A stretch of 64,000 nucleotides of DNA from Actinoplanes ianthinogenes (lineage in GTDB: Bacteria; Actinomycetota; Actinomycetes; Mycobacteriales; Micromonosporaceae). Shown here piece by piece: positions 32,220-41,810 of this stretch (position 1 is its first letter; every line of letters starts with the position of its first letter). Location: positions 1,302,001 to 1,366,000 of the forward strand of contig NZ_AP023356.1 in NCBI RefSeq assembly GCF_018324205.1, given 5' to 3'. The notes under the pieces were generated by a model, which was given only the letters and a program-made list of their open reading frames with translations, did not search any database and was not told where the DNA came from. A program made the translations under genes and the position numbers.

Positions 32220-33845
32220 TCAGCGGGTGACCTCGAAGCGGCGGACGGCTCCGGTCAGTTCGTCGGCCATGCCGGCCAGGTGCTGGGCGGCGGTCCGGGA
32301 GCTGGTGACGCCGGCGGTGGTGTCCGCGGCGGCCTGGGCCACCTCGGAGATGTTGCGGGCGATGTCCTCGGCGCCGGTGGCGGCCTCGGCGACCGAGCGG
32401 CTGATCTCCGCCGTGGTCGCGGTCTGCTCCTCGACCGCGGAGGCGATCGTGGTCTGATAGTCGCTGATCCGGACGATGACCTCGGAGATCCGCTCGATGG
32501 CGGAGACCGCGCTGTTGGTGTCGGACTGGATCATCTCGACCCGCTGGCCGATGGTCTCGGTGGCCTTCGCGGTCTCCTGGGCCAGCTCCTTGACCTCGCC
32601 GGCCACGACCGCGAAGCCCTTGCCCATGTCGCCGGCCCGGGCCGCCTCGATGGTGGCGTTCAGGGCGAGCAGGTTGGTCTGCTCGGCGATGCTGGTGATC
32701 AGCTTGATCACGTTGCCGATCTCGGCGGACGACTCGCCCAGCTTGCCGACGATGGTGCTGGTCTCGCTCGCGACCGAGACCGCCTCGCCGGCCACCCCGG
32801 CCGCGTCCGAGGCGTTCGTGGCGATCTCCCGGATCGACACGCCCATCTGCTCGGCGGCGGCGCTGAGCGTGCTGACCAGCCGGGCCACCTCCTCGGCGGC
32901 GTGCTGCGCGGCCTCGGCCCGGCCGGCCGCGGTGTCCGCGCCGGCGGACAGGTGGTCGTTGACCGAGTTCAGGTTGCGGGAGCTCTCCAGCACGGTCGCC
33001 GCGCTCCCGTTGATCATCGTGACCGCGTCGCGCATGCTGGCCGTCGCCTGGTTCAGGGCGGCGGCCATCTGGCCCACCTCGTCACGGCTGTGCACCCCGG
33101 AGTCCCGGGTCAGGTCGCCCTCGGCCACCGACTTGAGCACCGCGGTGACCCGGCGGACCGGGGTGACCACGGCACGCACCGCGAGCAGCGCGATCGCCAG
33201 CCCGAGCAGCAGGCCGATCACCCCGATCACCAGCACCTGCGTGGTGACCGTGCGGCGGGCGTCGCTGACCTCCTGGTTCGCCTGGACGGCCGACTCGGCG
33301 TGCGCCTTCTCCAGGGTGGAGAACGCCTCGTCGATCTGGGCGTACAGGTCGGTGCCCTGGTTCCAGCTGTCCCAGAAGTCCTGGAGCCGCCCGTCGAGCG
33401 CGGCCGGCATCATCTTGCCGGTGCGCAGCTCGTTGAACTTGTCGAAGTTCGCCTTGAGCGCGGTCGCGGTGCTCTGGTCGGCGGTCAGCGGCAGATACTT
33501 CGCCCAGATCTCGTCGACGTGCGCCGTCCGCTCCTTCATCTCGGCGTCTTCCTTGGCCCGGTACTCGGCGTTCGACATGTAGTAGTTGAGCGCGAGCATC
33601 CGGACGCGGAGCACTTCCTCGTGGATCGCGGCGAGGTGCTGGATCGGGACCACGCCGTGGCCGTAGACCGCGTTCGACTTGTTGTCGACCAGCCGCAGGC
33701 CACCGACCGCGATCATGATGACGACGGCGCAGGCCACCGCGACCGCGGCGACCGACGACAGCATCTTCACGGCCAGGGGCAGATCCGCCAGCCGCTGACG
33801 GAGCGAACGAGACGAGGACACACTTGTTGATCGGCACCCGGCCAT
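32220..33845 (-). CDS. Methyl-accepting chemotaxis protein, 541 aa
   Basis: Two membrane helices (about 32-52 and 208-228) flank a four-helix-bundle sensor region. A HAMP domain ([20 protein letters not shown]) follows, and then a signalling domain with the conserved hairpin tip [20 protein letters not shown]. The ATG at 33845 lacks a good ribosome site and a GTG eight codons in is an alternative. No che or other chemotaxis genes are adjacent, so it should feed a remote chemotaxis cluster. It suggests a motile stage. Confidence 0.92.
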   Translation of the reverse strand: MAGCRSTSVSSSRSLRQRLADLPLAVKMLSSVAAVAVACAVVIMIAVGGLRLVDNKSNAVYGHGVVPIQHLAAIHEEVLRVRMLALNYYMSNAEYRAKEDAEMKERTAHVDEIWAKYLPLTADQSTATALKANFDKFNELRTGKMMPAALDGRLQDFWDSWNQGTDLYAQIDEAFSTLEKAHAESAVQANQEVSDARRTVTTQVLVIGVIGLLLGLAIALLAVRAVVTPVRRVTAVLKSVAEGDLTRDSGVHSRDEVGQMAAALNQATASMRDAVTMINGSAATVLESSRNLNSVNDHLSAGADTAAGRAEAAQHAAEEVARLVSTLSAAAEQMGVSIREIATNASDAAGVAGEAVSVASETSTIVGKLGESSAEIGNVIKLITSIAEQTNLLALNATIEAARAGDMGKGFAVVAGEVKELAQETAKATETIGQRVEMIQSDTNSAVSAIERISEVIVRISDYQTTIASAVEEQTATTAEISRSVAEAATGAEDIARNISEVAQAAADTTAGVTSSRTAAQHLAGMADELTGAVRRFEVTR

Positions 33846-33876
33846 CCGGACTTAGCCGGATGGCCGGGCGGAAACG

Positions 33877-36800
33877 TCAAGCGACCTCACGAAGCCGGGC
33901 GGCGATCCGTTCCGGCGTGGTGTCGCTGATCCAGGACGCCATCGCCGATTCCACCCCGGCCAGGTATTTCAGCTTGCCGGGCGCCCGCAGCACGCTGAAC
34001 ACCTGCAGGTGCAGGCGGAACAGGTCACGGCCCTGGCGCACCGGCGCCTGGTGCACGCCGGCGATGTAGGGCAGCGGCTCCGGCCCGGGGAAGTACCGGT
34101 CGAGGCGGCCGAGCACGTCCAGGTAGATCCGGGCCAGCTCGTCGCGTTCCTCGCCGGTCAGCGCGGGCAGGTCCGGGACGTCGCGGTGCGGGGCCAGGTG
34201 CACCTCGACCGGCCAGCGGGCCGCGGCCGGCACGTAGGCCGTCCAGTGCCGGCCGGCCGTGACGATCCGGGTCCCGGCCCGGCGTTCCGCGTCGAGGATG
34301 TCGCGGAACAGATTCCCGCCGGTCCTCTCCCGGTGGAGCCGGGCCATCTCCAGCATCCGGGCCGCTTTCGGCGGCACGAACGGGAACGCGTAGATCTGCC
34401 CGTGCGGGTGCGGCAGCGTCACCCCGATCTCCCTACCGCGGTTCTCGAACACGAAGACGTGCTCGACCCCGGGCTGTTCGCCCAGCTCAACGGCGCGATC
34501 GGCCCAGGCTTCCAGAACGGTCCGGGCCCGCTGCGGGCTGAGGCTGCCGAACGACCCCTTCGGGGCCGACGAGAAACACACGACTTCGGTACGCCCATCC
34601 GCGGGCCGCACCGGCCACAGCGGGTCGCCGTCGACCAGTGATGACGAGCCTCCGTTGCGCGGGGAGAACGCCGGGAACCTGTTCTCGAAGACGACCACGT
34701 CGTAATCGGCCTCGGCGATCTCGGTCGGGAAGCCGCCCGGGACGGTCGGGGCGAGCGGGTCCTGGTCGGCCGGCGGCATGAACGTCCGGTCGTTGCGGTG
34801 CGACGCCATCGCGATCCACTCGCCGGTCAGCGGGTCGTACCGGACCTGGGCGCCGCCCCTGAGCACCTCCTCGGCGCCGGGCAGCGGCCGGGTGTCCGCG
34901 GCCTGCCGGACCGCGGCGCCGGAGACGTACGGCTCGGTGTCGTCGAAGTAGATGATCTCGCGGCCGTCGGCCATCCGGCGGGACGTCTTGCGGACCCGGT
35001 GCGGACGGTCCGGCTCGCCGGTGGCGGCCCGCCCGACGACCCGGATCGCGTCGATGGCCAGCAGCTGCGAGTCGGCGGCGACCAGCCGGTCCCGGGCCTC
35101 GGAGGGCACCGAGACCGGGGAGACCGTGGCCAGCGGCAGCAGGTGCAGGGTGACCTCGGCGCCGGCCCGGTACCCGGCGTCGACCAGGTTGACCTGCCAG
35201 CGGGAACCGTCCCAGAACCGGTCGGTGACGGTGACCCCGTCGACCCGCAGCTCGCCGACGTCTCCGGCCCAGTCGATCTGGAGCAGGGCGTCGTGGTCCG
35301 GGTCGGCGGCCCAGTCCGGCAGGTGCAGCCGGTGGACCGCGGCGTGCTCGTCGAACGCCGCCCGGCCGGGCGCCGACGCGCGGCCGTCGTGCTTGCCGTA
35401 CTCGGCGGGCACGTCGGTGGCCGGGCGCAGCTCGGTGGTGGCCACGTCGACGGTCAGCGGGACGTGGGCCGGGGTGACCGGGAGGTCGGTGAAGGCACGG
35501 ACGGCCGGGTCGTATGCGCGTACCGAAGCTGTCGAAGCGGCCTTGACCAGGATCCTGCCGGACGCGTCCCATTGCAGCTCGTCGTCGCTGAGCAGGACCC
35601 GGCGGCCGGCCTCCTCGCAGACCCAGAGCGATCCGGCGGTCTCCGCCGGCAGGACCAGGACGTCGAGCGTGCCGGTCGCGGTCTCGAGCCGGATCGGCTC
35701 CAGACCGGGGGTGATCGCCCGCTCCTGGCCGGCGACCGAGAGCGACGGCGCGATGCCGGGCTCGGCGAGCAGCACCAGGGTCGGCACGGCGCCGGGCAGC
35801 ACGGTGAGCGCGGAGGCGGTGGCCCAGTCCAGCCGCACGCCGCCGGCGGTCAGGCCGATCGGCCAGCGGGCCAGGGTGCCGGCCGGAACGTCCACCGGCC
35901 GGGACGGGAATTCCACCTCGCGGTCGTCGAGGACCACCCTGAACCGGGCGCCGCGGTAGGTGTCCAGCGGGAAGTGCGGCTGGTGCCAGGCGATGAACAG
36001 GAAACCGCTGGTCCCGTCGCTGCGCAGCGCCCAGCGCAGGGTCTCGCTGTCCTCGACGCCGTGCGGGCGCACGTCGGGCAGGCTGGACGGCATCTCGGCG
36101 AGCCGGGCGCCGAACGCGGCCAGGAAGCTGTGCTGGCGGCGCAGCTCGGCGTGGCTCGCGGCGAGCGCGCCGGCCTCGCCGATCGGCGCGTGGAAGTCGT
36201 AGCCGAGGCGCGGCAGGTCGTTCGGGTAGCCGGTGGCGTGCGACTCCTGGAGGCCGCCCGGCACATCCGGGTTGGTGCCACCCGCGTACATGTAGTAGCC
36301 CTGCCAGGCCGACCCGTTGCCGATCTTGCAGTGGGCGATGGTGGCCACGTCGAGCGCGCTCGGCCGCGGCCGGCGGTGGTACGCGGTCGCCATCCCGCCG
36401 GCGAGTTCGCAGGTGGCGGCCGGGAAGAGGTCGGAGGGGGTACGCGGACCGCCCTTGGCCGCCTCGATGTTCTGCGCCCGGCGCACGTCGGCGCCGATGC
36501 CCGGGTCGTCCCAGACGTGCGAGAAGAAGTAGTGGTCCCGGAAGTTCGGCGCCCAGGGCGCGTCGGAGTCGACCCAGAAGCCGTCGCCGTAGCCGCCGTA
36601 GAGCGGGAGCACCTCCTCCTCGGGCAGCTCGGCGCTGTCCCAGGCGGTGGCGGTCCAGAGCGGGGCGGACATGCCGGCCGCGCGGGACATCCGCTTGAGC
36701 GTGCGCAGGTGCTCGGGCTGGGTGTACAGCTCGTTCTCCAACTGGATGCCGAGCACCTTGTCCATGTGGCCGCTGACCTGGGCGCCGATCGCGGCGAACC

Positions 36801-37278
36801 ACTCCTCGACCAGGGCCAGGTAGGCCGGGTCGTCGGTGCGGTGCCGGACCGGGGCCTGCTGCACCCAGTCGGGGAACCCGCCGTTACGGCTCTCGGCGTG
36901 CACCCACGGGCCGATCCGCAGCACCACGTCGAGGCCGATCCCGGCGGCCAGGTCGACGAAGGCGGCCACGTCCAGGTTGCCGTCGAAGCGGTACTCCCCC
37001 GGGGCCGGCGAGTGGTGCAGCCAGAACAGGTAACTGGCCACCACGGTGACGCCGCCGGCCTTCATCTGGCGCAGGCGCTCCGCCCAGCGGTGCCGCGGGA
37101 CCCGGCTGTAGTGCAGCTCGCCGGAGACCGGGATGACCGGGGAACCGTTCCTGATCAGGTACCGGTTGGTGAGCGCCAGGCCGGGCCGGGCGTCCTCCTG
37201 GTTGCTCATTCGCGGGCGGCGCAGCGGCGTCGCCCAGTCGTGGTGGCGGACGGAGAGTGGCTCCGTTTCATTGGGCAC
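33877..37278 (-). CDS. GH35 beta-galactosidase fused to galactose-1-phosphate uridylyltransferase, 1133 aa
   Basis: One uninterrupted frame. Residues about 35-755 are a GH35 enzyme: RNGSPVIPVSGELHYSRVPR, the acid/base Glu in IQLENEL (about 183) and the likely nucleophile in ATCELAGG (about 291), with C-terminal beta-domains. Residues about 762-1133 are GalT: VRYDPLTGEWIAMASHRNDR, VVFENRFPAF, the catalytic HPHGQ near 957, and HLAPHRDVPDLPAL. So hydrolysis of beta-galactosides and the Leloir transfer step are on one chain. GTG start with AGAGGGG five bases upstream. It is divergent from the ABC importer genes, with two LacI-type sites between. No signal peptide, so cytoplasmic. Confidence 0.9.
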   Translation of the reverse strand: MPNETEPLSVRHHDWATPLRRPRMSNQEDARPGLALTNRYLIRNGSPVIPVSGELHYSRVPRHRWAERLRQMKAGGVTVVASYLFWLHHSPAPGEYRFDGNLDVAAFVDLAAGIGLDVVLRIGPWVHAESRNGGFPDWVQQAPVRHRTDDPAYLALVEEWFAAIGAQVSGHMDKVLGIQLENELYTQPEHLRTLKRMSRAAGMSAPLWTATAWDSAELPEEEVLPLYGGYGDGFWVDSDAPWAPNFRDHYFFSHVWDDPGIGADVRRAQNIEAAKGGPRTPSDLFPAATCELAGGMATAYHRRPRPSALDVATIAHCKIGNGSAWQGYYMYAGGTNPDVPGGLQESHATGYPNDLPRLGYDFHAPIGEAGALAASHAELRRQHSFLAAFGARLAEMPSSLPDVRPHGVEDSETLRWALRSDGTSGFLFIAWHQPHFPLDTYRGARFRVVLDDREVEFPSRPVDVPAGTLARWPIGLTAGGVRLDWATASALTVLPGAVPTLVLLAEPGIAPSLSVAGQERAITPGLEPIRLETATGTLDVLVLPAETAGSLWVCEEAGRRVLLSDDELQWDASGRILVKAASTASVRAYDPAVRAFTDLPVTPAHVPLTVDVATTELRPATDVPAEYGKHDGRASAPGRAAFDEHAAVHRLHLPDWAADPDHDALLQIDWAGDVGELRVDGVTVTDRFWDGSRWQVNLVDAGYRAGAEVTLHLLPLATVSPVSVPSEARDRLVAADSQLLAIDAIRVVGRAATGEPDRPHRVRKTSRRMADGREIIYFDDTEPYVSGAAVRQAADTRPLPGAEEVLRGGAQVRYDPLTGEWIAMASHRNDRTFMPPADQDPLAPTVPGGFPTEIAEADYDVVVFENRFPAFSPRNGGSSSLVDGDPLWPVRPADGRTEVVCFSSAPKGSFGSLSPQRARTVLEAWADRAVELGEQPGVEHVFVFENRGREIGVTLPHPHGQIYAFPFVPPKAARMLEMARLHRERTGGNLFRDILDAERRAGTRIVTAGRHWTAYVPAAARWPVEVHLAPHRDVPDLPALTGEERDELARIYLDVLGRLDRYFPGPEPLPYIAGVHQAPVRQGRDLFRLHLQVFSVLRAPGKLKYLAGVESAMASWISDTTPERIAARLREVA

Positions 37279-37301
37279 GAGAACCCCTCTTTCCGTTAGG
37301 A

Positions 37302-37317
37302 CTGTAACCGGTCACAG
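37302..37317. promoter_or_regulatory. LacI-type operator, copy 1
   Basis: CTGTAACCGGTCACAG, a near-palindrome (one mismatched pair), lies 24 bases upstream of the GH35-GalT start. The same 16 bases occur at 37392. A LacI-family gene is four genes away in the locus. Confidence 0.8.
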
Positions 37318-37391
37318 GCCGACAGGCCCGAACGATACACAGGCTTAACGGGTTGGACGCAAGGACTTGACACATCGACGTAACAGCAGCA

Positions 37392-37407
37392 CTGTAACCG
37401 GTCACAG
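37392..37407. promoter_or_regulatory. LacI-type operator, copy 2
   Basis: Identical CTGTAACCGGTCACAG, 69 bases before the binding-protein start. A TTGACA hexamer at 37367-37372 lies just upstream, so the site probably covers the downstream part of that promoter and blocks the importer operon. Confidence 0.8.
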
Positions 37408-37475
37408 GCACCGGCCACGGTCTGCGCCTGCTCCCCCGCTTCTTCTCCCCCGATCAGTGCGATCAAGGAGGATCG

Positions 37476-38789
37476 ATGTATAAAAAGCTCGCCCCTGTGC
37501 TGGCGACCCTCACCGCCGCGGCCCTGTTCACCACCGCGTGCAGCAGCTCGGACGACAAGGCCGACACCGGCAGCACGGCCGGCACCGAGAAGGTCGCGCT
37601 GACCTACTGGAGCTGGGCGCCGAACATGGACAAGGTCGTCGCGGGCTGGAACTCGACGCACCCGAACATCCAGGTCACGGTCAACAAGCAGGATGGCGGC
37701 GACCCGGCGGTCACCAAGCTGCTCACCGCGATCAAGGCGGGGAGCGGCGCCCCGGACGTCATGCAGGCCGAGTACCAGAAGATCCCCACTCTGGTCTCCG
37801 CGGACGCCCTGGCCGACATCTCCGAGCAGGCCGGCTCGCTCAAGGACAAGTTCCCGGCCGCGGCCTGGAACAGTGTCACCCTGGGCGGCGACGCGCTGTA
37901 CGGCGTGCCGCAGGACTCCGGCCCACTGATGTTCTTCTACCGCGCGGACGTCTTCGCGAAGAACGGCCTCCAGGCGCCCAAGACCTGGGACGACTACACC
38001 GCGGCGGCCGAGAAGATCCACAAGGCGAACCCGAAGCAGTACATCGGCACCTTCTCGGCGACCGACGCGGGCCTGTTCGCCGGGCTCGCCCAGCAGGCCG
38101 GCGCGTCCTGGTGGGGCGTGAACGGCGACTCCTGGACCGTCGACATCAACGAGGCGAACACCCAGAAGGTGGCCGCGTACTGGGGCGGCCTGGTGGAGAA
38201 GGGGGTCGTCGACAACAAGCCGATGTACACCCCGGAGTGGAACGCCGCGCTCAACGACGGCACGCAGGTCGGCTGGGTCTCCGCGGTCTGGGCGCCGGGC
38301 GTGCTGGAGGGCAGCGCCAAGGACACCAAGGGCAAGTGGAAGGCCGCCCCGATGCCGCAGTGGGACGCCGCCAACCCGGCGACCGGCAACTGGGGTGGCT
38401 CGGCGACCAGCGTCACCACCCAGAGCAAGCACCCGAAGGAGGCCGCCGAGTTCATCGCGTGGCTGAACAGCGACCCCGAGGCGCTCAAGCTGCTGGCCGG
38501 CACCGCCAACGTCTACCCGGCCGCGAACGACGCGACCAGCGTGCTGACCACGCCGCCGGCGTTCTTCGCCGACCAGGCCGACTTCTACTCGATCGCGGCC
38601 GAGGCGGGCAAGCAGACCAAGCCGTTCACCTACGGGCCGAACGTCAACGTCGCCTACAGCGCGTTCAACGACGCGTTCGGCAAGGCGGCCGAGTCGAAGA
38701 AGGCCGCGGCCTTCACCGAGTCGCTGGTGACCATGCAGAAGGCCACCGTCGACGACATGAAGAACAACGGGTTCACCGTCGCCGGATGA
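37476..38789 (+). CDS. ABC transporter sugar-binding lipoprotein (CUT1), galactan locus, 437 aa
   Basis: Signal MYKKLAPVLATLTAAALFTT with lipobox TTAC. Family-1 binding-protein motifs follow: VALTYWSWAPNMDKVVAGWN, VNKQDGGDPAVTKLLTAIKA, VMQAEYQKIP, and GPLMFFYRADVFAKNGL with KTWDDYTAAAEKIH. AAGGAGGATCG precedes the ATG. It is the first gene of the importer operon under the LacI-type operator, so it probably binds galactooligosaccharides released by the GH53 enzymes. Confidence 0.92.
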   Translation: MYKKLAPVLATLTAAALFTTACSSSDDKADTGSTAGTEKVALTYWSWAPNMDKVVAGWNSTHPNIQVTVNKQDGGDPAVTKLLTAIKAGSGAPDVMQAEYQKIPTLVSADALADISEQAGSLKDKFPAAAWNSVTLGGDALYGVPQDSGPLMFFYRADVFAKNGLQAPKTWDDYTAAAEKIHKANPKQYIGTFSATDAGLFAGLAQQAGASWWGVNGDSWTVDINEANTQKVAAYWGGLVEKGVVDNKPMYTPEWNAALNDGTQVGWVSAVWAPGVLEGSAKDTKGKWKAAPMPQWDAANPATGNWGGSATSVTTQSKHPKEAAEFIAWLNSDPEALKLLAGTANVYPAANDATSVLTTPPAFFADQADFYSIAAEAGKQTKPFTYGPNVNVAYSAFNDAFGKAAESKKAAAFTESLVTMQKATVDDMKNNGFTVAG

Positions 38790-38847
38790 CGCGCTCCGGG
38801 CGGGACGCCCCGCGTCCCGCCCGGGCCCTGGAAGGAAGGTCCCGGCG

Positions 38848-39816
38848 ATGACACTGACCGCCACCCGACCGAGTACCACCGCCGCGCCGGTGTCCCGGAA
38901 GCCCGCGTCGTCCCGGCGCGCCCGCGTCCCGTACGCCTTCCTCGCACCCGGCCTGGTGCTGTTCACGCTCTTCCTGGCCGCCCCGATCGTTTACGCCGGC
39001 TACCTCAGCCTGCGCAAGGTGAAGGTCAGTGGCCTCGGCCTCGGCGCGAAGTCGCGTACCGAGGTGTGGGCCGGGCTGAGCAATTACGCCCGGTCGATGA
39101 CCGATCCGGACTGGCTGCCCAGCGTGTACCGGATCCTCGGGTACGGCCTGGTCGTCGTCCCGATCATGCTCGGCCTCGCGCTGCTCATGGCGCTGCTGCT
39201 GGACGCCGGCCGGACCCGGCGCCCGATCAGCAGCTTCGCCCGAATTTCGATCTTCTTACCGTACGCGGTGCCGGCCGTGGTCGCCTCGCTCCTCTGGGGA
39301 TTCCTCTACCTGCCGAAGGTGAGCCCGTTCGTCTACGTCCTGGACCGGCTCGGGATCGCCGCGCCCGAGTTGCTCTCCTCGTCCTGGGTGCTGTACGCGG
39401 TGGCCAACGTCGCGGTCTGGGGCGGCACCGGCTTCAACATGATCGTCATCTACACCGCGCTGAAAGCCGTCCCGACCAGCCTGTACGAGTCGGCCCGGAT
39501 CGACGGCGCCTCCGAGCTGTCGATCGCGTGGCGGATCAAGATCCCGATCGTGATGCCGTCGCTGATCATGACGTTCGTCTTCTCGATGATCGCGACGCTC
39601 CAGGTGTTCGCCGAGCCGATGACGCTCAAGCCGCTGAGCAACACCATCTCGTTCACCTGGACGCCGCTGATGAAGGTGTACCGGGACGCGTTCGTCCGCA
39701 ACGACATCTACTCCGCGGCCGCCACCTCGGTGGTCATCGCGGTGGCGACGTTCCTGTTGTCCTTCGGCTTCCTGAAGCTCGTCGGCCGCCGCGCGTTCAA
39801 CCAGGAAGACTCATGA
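38848..39816 (+). CDS. ABC sugar permease (MalF-like), galactan locus, 322 aa
   Basis: A basic N-terminus (SRRARVPYAFLAPGLVLFTL) and six helices. The EAA loop reads ESARIDGASELSIAWRIKIP. The gene follows the binding-protein gene by 58 bases and overlaps the next permease by four bases (ATGA). No ATPase gene is in the operon. Confidence 0.92.
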   Translation: MTLTATRPSTTAAPVSRKPASSRRARVPYAFLAPGLVLFTLFLAAPIVYAGYLSLRKVKVSGLGLGAKSRTEVWAGLSNYARSMTDPDWLPSVYRILGYGLVVVPIMLGLALLMALLLDAGRTRRPISSFARISIFLPYAVPAVVASLLWGFLYLPKVSPFVYVLDRLGIAAPELLSSSWVLYAVANVAVWGGTGFNMIVIYTALKAVPTSLYESARIDGASELSIAWRIKIPIVMPSLIMTFVFSMIATLQVFAEPMTLKPLSNTISFTWTPLMKVYRDAFVRNDIYSAAATSVVIAVATFLLSFGFLKLVGRRAFNQEDS

Positions 39817-40640
39817 AGAACTCCAAGATCGCTACGACACTGCTGCTCCTCGGGGCGGCGTACTGCCTGCTCCCGGTGGTCTGGGTGCTGATCGCCGCCA
39901 GCAAGAGCTCGTCCGAGCTGTTCTCCACGTTCACCCTGGCGCCGAGCTCGCACCTGGTCGACAACCTCGCCGACCTGAGCGGGTACCGGGACGGCCTGTA
40001 CTGGCGGTGGATGGCGAACACCGCGCTGTACGCCGGGCTCGGCGCGGCCGTCTCCACGTTCATCTCCGCGATGAGCGGGTACGCCCTGGCCAAGTTCGAC
40101 TTCCCGGGCAAGGGCTTCGTCTTCAACGTGATCCTGGCCGGCGTCCTGGTGCCCGGCGTCATCCTGGCCATCCCGCAGTACCTGCTGCTGGCCCGGGTCG
40201 GGCTGACCAACACGTACTGGGCGGTGCTGCTGCCCAGCTTCATCAGCCCGTACGGCATCTACCTCGCGCGGATCTTCGCGGCGGCCGCGGTGCCGGGCGA
40301 GATCCTGGAGGCGTCCCGGATCGACGGGGCGAGCGACTGGCGCACGTTCCTGCGGGTGGTGATGCCGATGATGCGTACCGGACTGGTCACCGTGTTCCTG
40401 TTCCAGTTCGTGGCGATCTGGAACAACTACATGCTGCCGTTCATCATGCTCGGCAACGACAAGCTGTACCCGCTCACGGTGGGTCTGAGCAGCCTGCTCA
40501 ACCAGGGCGCCAGCCAGCCCGCGATGTACACCACGGTGGTGACCGGCGCGCTCGTCTCGCTGGTCCCGCTGATCGCGCTCTTCTTCACGCTCCAGCGGTA
40601 CTGGCAGGTCGATCTGGCCGCCGGTGGCGTCAAAGCCTGA
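39813..40640 (+). CDS. ABC sugar permease (MalG-like), galactan locus, 275 aa
   Basis: Six helices starting IATTLLLLGAAYCLLPVVWV, and the EAA loop EASRIDGASDWRTFLRVVMP. The ATG overlaps the upstream stop by four bases. With the other permease it forms the membrane channel and needs an MsiK-type ATPase from elsewhere. The LacI gene follows 18 bases later. Confidence 0.92.
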   Translation: MKNSKIATTLLLLGAAYCLLPVVWVLIAASKSSSELFSTFTLAPSSHLVDNLADLSGYRDGLYWRWMANTALYAGLGAAVSTFISAMSGYALAKFDFPGKGFVFNVILAGVLVPGVILAIPQYLLLARVGLTNTYWAVLLPSFISPYGIYLARIFAAAAVPGEILEASRIDGASDWRTFLRVVMPMMRTGLVTVFLFQFVAIWNNYMLPFIMLGNDKLYPLTVGLSSLLNQGASQPAMYTTVVTGALVSLVPLIALFFTLQRYWQVDLAAGGVKA

Positions 40641-40658
40641 TCGAGGACGGTCACGACT

Positions 40659-41687
40659 ATGATCCCGAACGTGTCGCGCAAACGACCGACGATCCGTGAC
40701 GTGGCCCGCGAGGCCGGCGTGTCCTACGCGACCGTCTCGCGGGTGCTCAACGGGCGCGACTGGGTGAGCCCGGAGGCCGTGCGCGCGGTCCAGGACGCCA
40801 TCGCCCGGACCGGGTACACCACCAACCAGCATGCCCGATCGCTGGCGACCGGCCGGTCGGGGTCGATCGCGTTCCTGCTCACCGAGCCGCAGCACCTGCT
40901 CTTCGAGGACCCGAACTTCTCGGTGCTGCTGCGCGGCGTGGCTCAGGCGCTCTCCGACCGGGAGCTGACCCTGATCCTGATGATCGCGTCCACCCCCGAG
41001 GAGCGCAGCCGGACGATCGCGTTCCTCAACGGCGGGCACGTCGACGGCGTCCTGCTGGTCTCCCCGCACTCCGGTGACCCGCTGCTCAAGCAGCTGGTGC
41101 AGGCCAACGTGCCGATCGTGGCCTGCGGCCGGGTGCTCGGCCTGGAGGACCTGATCAGCTCGGTCTCGGCCGACGACCGGGCCGGGGCGCGCACCGCGAC
41201 CGAGCACCTGATCGCGGCCAGCTGCCGGCGGATCGCCACCGTCACCGGCCCGCTGGACACCTCCGGCGGCGTCGACCGGCTGGCCGGGTACACCGACGCG
41301 CTGATGGCCCACGGCCTGCCGATCGACCAGGACCTGATCGTGCACGGCGACTGGACCCGGGAGAGCGGGGCGGCCGGGATCCGCACGCTGCTGCGCCGGG
41401 CGCCGGACGTGGACGCGGTCTTCGCCGCCTCCGACGCGATGGCCGCGGCCACCCTGCCGGTGCTGCGCGACGCCGGGCGCGGCGTGCCGGGTGACGTGCG
41501 GGTGGTCGGGTTCGACGACTCCGGGCTGGCGGCCACCACCGAGCCGCCGCTGAGCACGGTGCGTCAGCCGCTCGAACGCATCAGCGAGGAGATGGTCCGG
41601 CTCCTCGTGGACGTGATCAACGGGCGTACCCCGCTCTCCATCACCGTGCCCACCGGCCTGGTCCTGCGCAGCTCCTCCCCCGCCTGA
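40659..41687 (+). CDS. LacI-family transcriptional regulator of the galactan locus, 342 aa
   Basis: The helix-turn-helix and hinge are clear: RPTIRDVAREAGVSYATVSR then VLNGRDWVSPEAVRAVQDAI. The ligand domain has FLLTEPQHLLFEDPNFSVLL, AFLNGGHVDGVLLVSPHSG and DAVFAASDAMAAATLPVLR. A GTG at 40671 (VSRKRPTI) is an alternative start. It is the last gene of the importer operon. The two operator-like sites at 37302 and 37392 are its natural targets; a galactoside inducer is inferred. Confidence 0.92.
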   Translation: MIPNVSRKRPTIRDVAREAGVSYATVSRVLNGRDWVSPEAVRAVQDAIARTGYTTNQHARSLATGRSGSIAFLLTEPQHLLFEDPNFSVLLRGVAQALSDRELTLILMIASTPEERSRTIAFLNGGHVDGVLLVSPHSGDPLLKQLVQANVPIVACGRVLGLEDLISSVSADDRAGARTATEHLIAASCRRIATVTGPLDTSGGVDRLAGYTDALMAHGLPIDQDLIVHGDWTRESGAAGIRTLLRRAPDVDAVFAASDAMAAATLPVLRDAGRGVPGDVRVVGFDDSGLAATTEPPLSTVRQPLERISEEMVRLLVDVINGRTPLSITVPTGLVLRSSSPA

Positions 41688-41692
41688 TCCTC

Positions 41693-41716
41693 ATCGGGCC
41701 CCCCATGGGGGCCGAT
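41693..41716 (+). terminator. Hairpin after the LacI gene
   Basis: ATCGG and CCCCC pair with GGGGG and CCGAT around a three-base loop, with one bulged G. It lies six bases after the LacI stop and separates the importer operon from the galactanase genes. Confidence 0.7.
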
Positions 41717-41810
41717 CCTGGTTCCCCCCTTGGACCGAGATCGGCCCCCACCGCCTCCACGGCCGCGTTTTGCCCTTTTTGTCGACAATGGAATGTCCAG
41801 AAGGAGCGCC

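Noticed and set aside
34980..35010. Separate galT start inside the GH35-GalT gene
   Set aside because: No ATG or GTG with a ribosome site lies at the domain junction; the nearest ATG (MADGREI) has none.
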